Origin: Clostridiales bacterium
GTDB lineage: Bacteria > Bacillota_A > Clostridia > Oscillospirales > Oscillospiraceae
Length of the DNA: 5,786 bases
Direction of reading: 5' to 3'
Assembly: GCA_019410105.1 (NCBI GenBank)
Contig: DXTB01000031.1
Location: 1 to 5,786, forward strand
The position numbers were made by a program, and so were the translations under genes. The notes beneath the pieces are model-generated. The model did not search any database. It was not told where the DNA came from and worked only from the letters and a program-made list of their open reading frames with translations. Positions 1 to 4,522 of this stretch are shown piece by piece. Within the stretch, counting starts at the first letter, position 1, and every line of letters begins with the position of its first letter.

Positions 1-10
1 CTCCGCGCTT

Positions 11-505
11 CTACTTATACATATCCAAAATCGGGCCGACCTGGTCGGGGGTGAGGCGGCCATAGACGTCATTATTGATCATCATGACCGGGGCCAGACC
101 GCAGGCGCCCACGCAGCGGCAGGAGTCCAGGGAGAACTTGCCGTCCGGGGTGATGGCGCCGGGGACAATGCCCAGCTTCTGTTCCACGGCGTTGAGCACG
201 GCGGCCGCGCCCTTGACATAGCAGGCGGTGCCAAGACAGACGGAGATCTGATACTTTCCCTTGGGGTTCATGGAGAACTGGGCGTAGAACGAGGCAACCC
301 CGTACACCTCGGACAGGGGGATGTCCAATCCTTCGGCCACCATGATCTGAACCTCCTCGGGCAGATAGCCGAAGATTTCCTGAGCGGCTTGGAGCACCGG
401 CATGGTGGCACCTGGCTGTCCCCTGTGCTCGGCGATCACCTGCCGCAGGCGCTCCTCCTGTTCCGGGCTTCCGCGGTAGGGGACGACGGTTTTGCAGTTT
501 GGCAT
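11..505 (-). CDS. nuoE: NuoE/HydC-type NADH dehydrogenase or hydrogenase [2Fe-2S] subunit
   Basis: A 164-residue thioredoxin-like [2Fe-2S] protein of the complex I 24-kDa/NuoE family, the usual family length. It carries electrons between a NuoF-type flavoprotein that binds NAD(H) and a catalytic subunit, in the cytoplasm. The cluster ligands are visible as C90-x4-C95 (VCLGTAC) and C131-x3-C135 (CVGAC), followed by the typical GLAPVM and NDVYG segments; residues 30-75 (MPVLQAAQEIFGYLPEE, GVASFYAQF) are the family's helical N-terminal part. The start is supported by an AGGAAGG ribosome binding site about 8 nt upstream. Next to an [FeFe]-hydrogenase accessory cluster it is best read as the HydC-like subunit of an NADH-linked, possibly electron-bifurcating hydrogenase, with NuoF/HydB and HydA expected downstream, beyond the left edge. 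That role is inferred from context. A NuoE of another NAD-linked oxidoreductase, such as formate dehydrogenase, cannot be excluded. Two promoters upstream, one with a Rex site, suggest redox control. Confidence 0.93.
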   Translation of the reverse strand: MPNCKTVVPYRGSPEQEERLRQVIAEHRGQPGATMPVLQAAQEIFGYLPEEVQIMVAEGLDIPLSEVYGVASFYAQFSMNPKGKYQISVCLGTACYVKGAAAVLNAVEQKLGIVPGAITPDGKFSLDSCRCVGACGLAPVMMINNDVYGRLTPDQVGPILDMYK

Positions 506-523
506 GGATGCGTCCTTCCTTTC

Positions 524-546
524 TGAAACTGGTTAGTTTAGTTTCA
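524..546. promoter_or_regulatory. Inverted repeat at the nuoE start site (operator candidate)
   Basis: On the plus strand TGAAACT (524-530) and AGTTTCA (540-546) form perfect 7-bp arms around 9 nt. Nested inside is a second perfect repeat, AAACT (526-530), GGTT, AGTTT (535-539). It lies immediately downstream of the -10 box of the proximal nuoE promoter and upstream of the RBS, a position typical of a repressor site. It shares the 10-mer AGTTTAGTTT with the start-site region of the accessory operon promoter near 4519-4528. No regulator can be named. Confidence 0.45.
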
Positions 547-554
547 CTTTTTCT

Positions 555-582
555 ATTATAACGCCAAATCTTTTCTTGTAAA
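555..582 (-). promoter_or_regulatory. Proximal sigma-A promoter of nuoE
   Basis: On the minus strand, -35 TTTACA (577-582), a 16-bp spacer and a consensus -10 TATAAT (555-560). The predicted start is near 548, giving a leader of about 43 nt to the nuoE start. It lies downstream of the terminator-like hairpin at 651-692, so it can drive nuoE independently of the distal Rex-box promoter. Confidence 0.75.
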
Positions 583-604
583 GACTGTCCAAAATGGCAA
601 AATG

Positions 605-620
605 TGAACTATTAAGTTCA
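605..620. promoter_or_regulatory. Inverted repeat upstream of the proximal nuoE promoter
   Basis: TGAACT (605-610), ATTA, AGTTCA (615-620): a perfect 6-4-6 inverted repeat starting about 22 bp upstream of the -35 box. Its half-site resembles the repeat at 524-546 and the one at 4523-4537, so the same unknown regulator may bind all three. It does not fit the Rex or Fnr/Crp half-site and spacing rules. Confidence 0.4.
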
Positions 621-650
621 AAAATTAGCCCAAGAAAAAATGAAGGGTAG

Positions 651-692
651 AAAAAAACCGCTCCGTTGGGCAGGGCGGGCGTATCGGAGTGG
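651..692 (-). terminator. Intrinsic terminator or attenuator between the distal promoter and nuoE
   Basis: Read on the minus strand, CCACTCCG (685-692) pairs with CGGAGCGG (658-665), seven of eight positions with one A-C mismatch, and is followed at once by a run of seven U (651-657). An alternative 3' stem uses AACCGCT (719-725) with AGCGGTT (656-662) and ends at the same U-tract. Either pairing would act on transcripts from the distal promoter at 754-782 or on readthrough from the PHP gene. Confidence 0.65.
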
Positions 693-747
693 CGTCGAAT
701 ACAGACCATGCACAGGAAAGCGGTTCTTTATTGTTAAATCTTTAACG
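651..747 (-). ncRNA. Candidate short Rex-controlled RNA or nuoE leader RNA
   Basis: A predicted transcript of about 97 nt from the distal promoter (start near 747) to the U-tract at 651-657. It has no convincing ribosome binding site. It can fold with a closing stem AACCGCT (719-725) to AGCGGTT (656-662), extended by CC-GG (715-716 with 663-664) across a 2-nt bulge, and an inner stem GTAT-T-CG (696-702) to CGATAC (681-686). This leaves a C-rich single-stranded stretch, GCCCGCCCTGCCC on the minus strand around 668-680. C-rich unpaired loops are typical of Firmicutes small RNAs such as RoxS/RsaE, which is itself Rex-controlled in Bacillus subtilis. No sequence homology to RoxS, 6S, SRP or tmRNA was recognised, so the identity is inferred. 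The alternative is an attenuator leader of nuoE. Confidence 0.45.
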
Positions 748-748
748 A
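731..748. promoter_or_regulatory. Rex-type redox operator
   Basis: The plus strand reads TTGTTAAATCTTTAACGA. Against the clostridial Rex consensus TTGTTAA-N4-TTAACAA this matches 13 of 14 defined positions; only the penultimate A is G. It overlaps the predicted start site of the distal promoter, the usual place for Rex repression. Rex is released from DNA when the NADH/NAD+ ratio is high, which fits genes for an NADH-consuming hydrogenase. The regulator itself is not in the window. Confidence 0.75.
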
Positions 749-753
749 AAGCG

Positions 754-782
754 AGTATAACATATCTAACTATGTTTGTAAA
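754..782 (-). promoter_or_regulatory. Distal sigma-A promoter with Rex site
   Basis: On the minus strand, -35 TTTACA (777-782), a 17-bp spacer and -10 TATACT (754-759). The -35 box begins only 10 bp beyond the PHP stop codon. The predicted start near 747 falls inside the Rex-type operator. The spacer itself contains a small inverted repeat, ACATA-N6-TATGT. Confidence 0.78.
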
Positions 783-791
783 GAGAAAAAT

Positions 792-1502
792 TTACCTTGT
801 ACCCTGCAGCCAATAGAGAACGGCGGCAGCCGTCCGCTCCGGCAGCTCCATGGCGTGCTCCGCCTCCCAGACCTGATCCAGGTAGTGGGCGTCAGAGTTG
901 GTGATGAGCCGAAGCCCGGCCAGGTCCGGGCGGAGGCGGAACTCCGGCGGGCATTGGCGGGATACTTCCGCCAGCGGGAATCCCAGCTCCGGCATCCACA
1001 GGCCAAGCACCCCCAGAAGAGAGAAGGAGGGGCGGTCGATGTGTGCAGGAAAGGCAGCTCCACCAAAGGCGGCGGCCAGCCGGGATACCTCCTCCAGGCC
1101 GATGTCGGTGTGTCCGGCGAGGAAGCGGGGGTCCTCTCCCAACACCAGATTTCCCGCGTCCATATAGATTTGATGGCCAAAGACGGCGGGGTGATTGGAC
1201 AACGGGGGCAGGCGGCGGGATACATACGCCTCGAACTCCTCCCCGTGATAGGGGGTGGGGAAGAGACAGACTACGTGGATCTCCTCCCGGGTGCACAGCT
1301 CCATCCCCGCCAGAGCCAGCAGGCCCCGCTCCTCCGCCGCCCGGCAGAAGGCGGCGCAGTTGCCGCAGGTGTTGTGGTCGGTAAGGGCCACAATATCCAG
1401 CCCCGCCAGCGCGCACATGGCCGCCAGGTTGACGGGGGTCATGTCCTCACTGCCGCAGGGCGACAGGCAGGAATGGAGGTGGAGATCGTAGTAATACTTC
1501 AT
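792..1502 (-). CDS. PHP-domain metal-dependent phosphoesterase
   Basis: A 236-residue stand-alone PHP (polymerase and histidinol phosphatase) protein, predicted cytoplasmic with no signal or membrane segment. The metal-binding motifs appear in order: H8-L-H10 in DLHLHSCLSP, D42-H43 in LTDHNT, E68 in GMELCT, H76, H110, H131, H154 in FPAHIDRP, and D204-x-H206 in NSDAHY. Together they are a complete set for a di- or trinuclear site, so an active hydrolase is expected. The substrate is unknown; relatives include histidinol phosphatases and nucleotide or oligonucleotide phosphatases. The RBS AAGGAG lies 6-7 nt before the ATG. PHP proteins of this type recur next to DRTGG, [FeFe]-hydrogenase-like and NuoE genes in Firmicutes, which suggests a role in hydrogenase or redox regulation, but this is association only. 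The first 15 codons are the intact copy of a sequence repeated twice more upstream, and a 12-bp inverted repeat encloses its RBS and start. Confidence 0.9.
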   Translation of the reverse strand: MKYYYDLHLHSCLSPCGSEDMTPVNLAAMCALAGLDIVALTDHNTCGNCAAFCRAAEERGLLALAGMELCTREEIHVVCLFPTPYHGEEFEAYVSRRLPPLSNHPAVFGHQIYMDAGNLVLGEDPRFLAGHTDIGLEEVSRLAAAFGGAAFPAHIDRPSFSLLGVLGLWMPELGFPLAEVSRQCPPEFRLRPDLAGLRLITNSDAHYLDQVWEAEHAMELPERTAAAVLYWLQGTR

Positions 1503-1537
1503 GTAGAACTCCTTTTCGAGATAACGGGAAGGCGTCG

Positions 1538-1676
1538 TGCCTGTCGCCCGAAACGCGCCGGAAGGCGCGCCCGAGCGTTTTCGCCGGAGCGAAAACCTCG
1601 CCGCAGGGCGGATTCACTCCGCCCGAGGGAGAAAAAAGGGGCCCCCGCCCGGCTGAGCCGGGTGGGGTGACAGGCA
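1538..1676. repeat. Palindromic MITE- or REP-like element, copy 1
   Basis: A 139-bp non-coding element bounded by inverted ends TGCCTGTCGCCC (1538-1549) and GGGTGACAGGCA (1665-1676), 11 of 12 complementary. Inside are four hairpins: CGCGCC/GGCGCG (1554-1569), GTTTTCGC/GCGAAAAC (1577-1596), GGGCGGA/TCCGCCC (1606-1624) and CCCCGCCCGGC/GCCGGGTGGGG (1643-1667, one G-T pair). No transposase is present. The size, terminal repeats and dense palindromes suit a non-autonomous mobile or REP-type repeat, but no target-site duplication was found, so mobility is inferred. Confidence 0.6.
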
Positions 1677-1709
1677 GGAGTGAAGGTGGAGATCGTAGTA
1701 ATACTTCAT
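1614..1709 (-). pseudogene. Truncated duplicate of the PHP gene 5' end (31-residue stub)
   Basis: This copy repeats the first 15 residues of the PHP protein exactly (MKYYYDLHLHSCLSP), with an intact AAAAGGAG ribosome binding site about 6 nt before the ATG at 1709. It then runs into the palindromic element and stops after 31 codons with an unrelated Pro/Gly-rich tail. It cannot form a PHP domain. Because start and RBS are intact it may still be translated, upstream of the real gene on the same mRNA, so it could act as a small upstream ORF rather than inert debris. Confidence 0.75.
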
Positions 1710-1744
1710 GTAAAACTCCTTTTCAGGATAACAAAACGGCATCG

Positions 1745-1882
1745 TGCCTATCGCCCGAAGCGCGCCACAAGGCGCGCCGAGGGTTTTCGCGGAGGCGAAA
1801 ACCTCGCCGCAGGGCGGATTCACTCCGCCCGAGGAAGCAAAAGGGGGTCCCCGCCCGGCGTTGCCGGGTGGGGCGACAGGCA
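1745..1882. repeat. Palindromic MITE- or REP-like element, copy 2
   Basis: A 138-bp sister of the element at 1538-1676, in the same orientation. The ends are TGCCTATCGCCC (1745-1756) and GGGCGACAGGCA (1871-1882). The four hairpins are retained: GCGCGCC/GGCGCGC (1760-1777), GGTTTTCGC/GCGAAAACC (1782-1803), GGGCGGA/TCCGCCC (1812-1830) and CCCCGCCCGGC/GCCGGGTGGGG (1849-1873). Compared with copy 1, hairpins 1 and 2 gain a closing pair, and three of the four loops differ while the stems stay the same. Confidence 0.6.
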
Positions 1883-1950
1883 GGAGTGTAGGTGAAAATC
1901 GTGGAAATACTTTGTGTAGAATTTGCTTTTAAAATAACAAAATGATATCG
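1871..1950 (-). pseudogene. Decayed third copy of the PHP gene 5' end
   Basis: Read on the minus strand in the PHP frame this gives TKYFHDFHLHSCLSP: the start ATG has become ACA (1915-1917) and the RBS AAAAGGAG has become AAAAGCAA. The residues D6, H8 and H10 and the SCLSP segment persist, partly through synonymous codons (CTC to CTA, CAT to CAC). Homology to the other copies continues past the RBS position to about 1950, 12 bp before the end of the DRTGG2 gene. It is the most diverged copy, so it is probably the oldest; it is not translatable from its own start. Confidence 0.7.
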
Positions 1951-1962
1951 AGTGAGGAGGCA

Positions 1963-2298
1963 TTACCCGGCAGCCAGCGCCCCGGACAAACGGGCGGCGG
2001 TGTCAAAGGTATCCTGTCCGGCCCCCAGCAGATTGACGCCCTTCTCCTGAGCGCGGCGGAGCAGGTCGCCGTCGGGGGCGACCCCCTCGGTGAGAATGAC
2101 GCAGGAGACCTCAGCCATGAGGGCCACGGCGGCCACATTCTGGTTGGACATGATCGTGAGCCAGGCGGCGTCCTGTCCGGCCCGGCCCAGCACCCAGCTC
2201 AGCAGGTCTCCGGCGTAGCCGCCGGAAACCGGGCGGTCGGGCTGGGCCAGATGGAAGGGGGTCAGGGAGAGGGCTTCGGTCAGTTCGCGTACCGTCAT
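1963..2298 (-). CDS. Small DRTGG-domain protein (DRTGG2)
   Basis: A 111-residue soluble protein of the DRTGG type, recognised from the segment GGYAGDLLSWVLG (26-38), followed by AAWLTIMSNQNVAAVAL (44-60) and CVILTEG (66-72), the alternating strand and helix pattern of that fold. DRTGG domains occur in CBS-containing regulators and phosphotransacetylase-like proteins and are thought to bind ligands or mediate contacts; no catalytic residues are visible. A strong RBS, GGAGGAG, lies about 8 nt before the ATG. It follows the [FeFe]-hydrogenase-like gene after 69 bp that contain a strong hairpin, and it is followed by the repeat array. It is probably a paralogue of the DRTGG-type protein at 4137-4493 in the same operon, and the two may work together; this is inference. 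Confidence 0.75.
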   Translation of the reverse strand: MTVRELTEALSLTPFHLAQPDRPVSGGYAGDLLSWVLGRAGQDAAWLTIMSNQNVAAVALMAEVSCVILTEGVAPDGDLLRRAQEKGVNLLGAGQDTFDTAARLSGALAAG

Positions 2299-2326
2299 AA
2301 AAAACTCCTCCTTGTTGTATAAAGAG

Positions 2327-2359
2327 GCCGCCGTGAGACGCAGGGCGCTTCACGGCGGC
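2327..2359 (-). terminator. Strong intercistronic hairpin, weak terminator or mRNA stabiliser
   Basis: GCCGCCGTGA (2327-2336) and TCACGGCGGC (2350-2359) form perfect 10-bp arms with a 13-nt loop, starting 8 nt after the stop of the hydrogenase-like gene. On the minus strand it is followed by CTCTTTATAC, a poor U-tract, so termination is likely partial at best. A role in setting the ratio of DRTGG2 and PHP messages, or in protecting the upstream mRNA, is plausible. Confidence 0.5.
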
Positions 2360-2367
2360 GGTAGGGT

Positions 2368-3690
2368 CTATTCGGACGGCTCCTGGCGGCGGCGGAAGGG
2401 CGGGGGCAGGTAGTCGTCCGCCTCCTCCTTGCTGCCCGCCATGGAGCGCATGCGCTCCCGCACCTTGAAAATGCAGTCGTCCTCCGAGGCGCGGCCCAGC
2501 ACCACGTCCTCCGCGAAGGCCCGGCAGGAGGGCGCTCCGCAGGAGCCGCAGTGGAGGCCGGGCAGGTGGGACTCCAGCTCCTGGATACGCAACTGTTTGC
2601 TGATGGCCATCTCCCGGTCCTGATCCAGCACGAAGGTAGGTAAGTACTGTAGCTCCTTGTCCCTCCGCACGATATCCCGCGCCTCTCCATGAAAGAGGAA
2701 ACGGTTGCGGGAGACCGGCAGACCCTTGAGCAGGCCCTTGATGCGAAGCTTGGCCGCGTAGGGATTCTCCACATTGAAGCAGCCCCCCACGCACCCCTGG
2801 GTGCAGGCTGACAGCTCCAGAAAATCGGCCTCCGGCAGACGGCCGTCTTCGATCTCCTCCAGCATGCGGATGACGTTCTGAATACCGTCCACCGCCACGC
2901 AGCGCTCCCCCAGGCGGGCGGCGCTCTCGCCGCCGCAGGAGGCCCAGCCCAGGCCTAGGATACCGGCGGAGGCCATGGGGGTGATCTCCTCCAGCTCCCG
3001 CATGGGATTGAGCAGGCGCAGGTAGATGTCCCGGATGGCGAAGGCCCCGTCCAGCACCGGGCGGCTGAGCCCCTCGGAGACCCGGGCGGCCGTCACCTTG
3101 GAGGAGCAGGGCACGATGGCGAATACGCCGATGGCCTCCGGCGGCAGGCCGGTCTCCTCGGCTGCCTCCCGCCGGGCCAGAATGGCGGCCAGCTCCATGG
3201 GCAGAATGGTACAGGCCACATGGCCCATGAGCTTGGGGAAGCGCATGCGGATGAGGCGGAGCACTGTGGGACAGGAGGAGGAGATCTGGGGCGTCACCTT
3301 GGACGGGCCGCCGCTGATGCTCTGCCGCTCAAAGTCGGAGATCATCTCGGCGGCCTTAGCCACCTCATAGACCTTGTGAAAGCCGATCTTCAACAGGCCG
3401 TTGAGCACAATATCCACGCTGTCCAGGTGCTGGAACTGCCCATACAGGGCGGGCTCCGGCAGGGCCACGCAGTATTGGTACTGCTTCAGAATGTCCAGAC
3501 TGTCGCCCACCGACTTGATGGCCTTGTGGGGACAGATGCGGATACAGCTTCCGCAGTCGATGCACCGGTCGGGCAGAATGGTGGCCTTGCGGCCGCGGAC
3601 CCGGATGGCCTCGGTGGGGCAGCACTTGATGCAGGTGGTGCAGCCCCGGCAGCGCTTCAGCTCCAGGACCACCGAATGTCTCATGGACAT
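2368..3690 (-). CDS. [FeFe]-hydrogenase-like protein, sensory type without PAS domain
   Basis: 440 residues, cytoplasmic. The N-terminus has two [4Fe-4S] motifs, C14-x2-C17-x2-C20-x3-C24 and C43-x2-C46-x2-C49-x3-C53. The H-cluster domain follows (about 75-340) with all four expected cluster cysteines: C140 in SSSCP, C195 in VPCSSK, and C296 and C300 in E292-LSA-C-TQG-C. The C-terminus has a further Fe-S motif, C381-x2-C384-x4-C389-x16-C406, as in the PF04060-type domain. The usual TSCCP motif of catalytic enzymes is SSSCP here, so the proton-relay Cys before the ligand is Ser, and the Glu expected after the Lys of the second motif is missing. Those changes, and the layout, match sensory (group C/D) [FeFe]-hydrogenases, but the C-terminal PAS domain common there is absent. 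The likely role is sensing H2 or redox state rather than bulk H2 turnover, an inference from motifs and neighbours. The start at 3690 has GAGGTG about 10 nt upstream; Met3 is an alternative. Confidence 0.88.
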   Translation of the reverse strand: MSMRHSVVLELKRCRGCTTCIKCCPTEAIRVRGRKATILPDRCIDCGSCIRICPHKAIKSVGDSLDILKQYQYCVALPEPALYGQFQHLDSVDIVLNGLLKIGFHKVYEVAKAAEMISDFERQSISGGPSKVTPQISSSCPTVLRLIRMRFPKLMGHVACTILPMELAAILARREAAEETGLPPEAIGVFAIVPCSSKVTAARVSEGLSRPVLDGAFAIRDIYLRLLNPMRELEEITPMASAGILGLGWASCGGESAARLGERCVAVDGIQNVIRMLEEIEDGRLPEADFLELSACTQGCVGGCFNVENPYAAKLRIKGLLKGLPVSRNRFLFHGEARDIVRRDKELQYLPTFVLDQDREMAISKQLRIQELESHLPGLHCGSCGAPSCRAFAEDVVLGRASEDDCIFKVRERMRSMAGSKEEADDYLPPPFRRRQEPSE

Positions 3691-3727
3691 GGAGCCGCGT
3701 CACCTCGCTTTTCCAAGCTCATCGCGC

Positions 3728-4150
3728 TCAGGAAACCTTGATTTTAACCGTAACGGTGGTACCCTTGCCCACCTCGGTGTCAATGGTCATCTCGTCGGAG
3801 TAGCGCTTCATATTGGGCAGGCCCATGCCAGCGCCGAAGCCCAGCTCCCGGGCGGTCTGCCCGGCGGTGGAGTAGCCCTCCTGCATGGCCTGCTCCACGT
3901 CCGGGATGCCCGGCCCGGTATCGGTCATGCGGATAACAATCTGATTGGCGTCCACCTCCACCTCGGCCTGGCCGCCGTCGGCGTGGATCACCATATTGAT
4001 CTCGCCCTCATACATGCAGATGGACGCACGGCGGATCACGTCCTGGGGCAGTCCCAGCTTCTTCAGCGTCAGCTTCATTTTGCTGGAAGCCTCGCCGGCC
4101 TCGATCAGATCGCCGCCCTCCACAGGGTAAACCAGTCTAATTGTCTCCAT
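3728..4150 (-). CDS. GHKL-fold ATPase of the anti-sigma/serine kinase (RsbW/SpoIIAB) type
   Basis: 140 residues from the chosen start, a single GHKL ATP-binding domain. It shows the N box with catalytic pair E48-x3-N52 in YEGEINMVIHA, the G1 box D77-T-G-P-G in MTDTGPGIPD, and the G2 box GFGAGMGLPNMKR (104-116). It has no sensor or histidine phosphoacceptor domain. Family members bind ATP and phosphorylate or sequester partner proteins in partner-switch systems. I chose the ATG at 4150, not the one at 4171, because GAGGG lies 7 nt before it and homologues begin close to this MET-I-R-L-x-Y segment. This leaves a 14-nt overlap with the DRTGG1 gene, indicating translational coupling. The hydrogenase-like gene follows after 37 bp, so the ATPase may be its output module in place of a PAS or kinase fusion; this is inference. 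No cognate phosphatase or antagonist is in the window. Confidence 0.87.
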   Translation of the reverse strand: METIRLVYPVEGGDLIEAGEASSKMKLTLKKLGLPQDVIRRASICMYEGEINMVIHADGGQAEVEVDANQIVIRMTDTGPGIPDVEQAMQEGYSTAGQTARELGFGAGMGLPNMKRYSDEMTIDTEVGKGTTVTVKIKVS

Positions 4151-4493
4151 CACAATTCCCTCGCAATCCATTGGAATATAACAGGCCGCACGCCTCGTAC
4201 ATACGCTTGGGGCAGGTCATAACTACAATGTCACGCTCCTCCGCCAGAGACAGAATGTCCGGCCCCGGCACCTTACCCCGCACAAAGACAATACATTTCA
4301 TCTCCACCATATCTGCGGTGCGCACCACCTGGGGGTTGACCAGGCCGGTGAGCAGCAGCGCCTGGTTCTTGACAAAGGCCAGCACATCGCTCATGAAGTC
4401 GCTGCCGCAGGCGGAAAAAACCTCCCGGTCCAGATGCTCCTCCCCCCACAGCACCTCGGCGTGCAGAATCGTCTTGATATCAGACAGCCTCAT
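4137..4493 (-). CDS. Small DRTGG-domain protein (DRTGG1), first gene of the accessory operon
   Basis: 118 residues beginning MRLSDIKTIL. The segment CGSDFMSDVLAF (29-40) is the DRTGG-type signature region, followed by LLLTGLVNPQVVRTADMVEM (47-66) and CIVFVRGKVP (67-76). The C-terminus carries several further cysteines (94, 102, 114). No catalytic site is visible; a ligand-binding or adaptor role is assumed from the domain. The start at 4493 is chosen over an in-frame ATG at 4592 because a strong GGGAGGAGGAG lies about 6 nt before it and the extra 33 residues would be promoter and leader DNA. It leads the operon and overlaps the ATPase gene. It probably pairs functionally with DRTGG2 (1963-2298). 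Confidence 0.8.
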   Translation of the reverse strand: MRLSDIKTILHAEVLWGEEHLDREVFSACGSDFMSDVLAFVKNQALLLTGLVNPQVVRTADMVEMKCIVFVRGKVPGPDILSLAEERDIVVMTCPKRMYEACGLLYSNGLRGNCDGDN

Positions 4494-4522
4494 TGGCCAC
4501 TCCTCCTCCCGGAAGGGAAAAC

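Larger units (their letters stand above)
1458..1950. repeat. Tandem array of PHP gene starts alternating with palindromic elements
   Basis: A unit of about 207 bp is repeated with offsets of 207 and 206 bp, judged by the GACAGGCAGGA anchors at 1462, 1669 and 1875. Each unit holds about 80 bp matching the PHP gene leader, RBS and first 15 codons, followed by an element of about 139 bp. The first copy is the true gene start, the second is a stub with start and RBS, and the third has lost the start and decays into the intergenic sequence just after the DRTGG2 gene. Units 1 and 2 look roughly 85-90% identical by eye; copy 3 is more diverged. This array fills the stretch between the PHP gene and DRTGG2; no other gene is seen there. 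Confidence 0.88.

Noticed and set aside
531..707. Possible 58-codon leader ORF on the minus strand, starting at an ATG within the candidate RNA and running past the terminator.
   Set aside because: There is no ribosome binding site, and the reading frame passes through the U-tract hairpin and the proximal nuoE promoter.
651..747. 6S RNA, SRP RNA, tmRNA or a known riboswitch in the PHP-nuoE gap.
   Set aside because: The length and the conserved motifs of these classes are not present as far as can be judged by eye.
855..1670. Long plus-strand ORF (271 codons) opposite the PHP gene and element 1.
   Set aside because: It is a shadow of the GC-rich PHP gene and repeat; its translation is Arg/Gly-rich with no domain, and it has no promoter or RBS of its own.
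1458..1950. CRISPR array.
   Set aside because: The repeat period is about 207 bp, with only three units, coding content and palindromic elements in place of unique spacers.
3728..4171. ATPase start at 4171.
   Set aside because: The extra seven residues are encoded in the 3' end of DRTGG1; the ATG at 4150 has the better RBS and fits the family's N-terminus.
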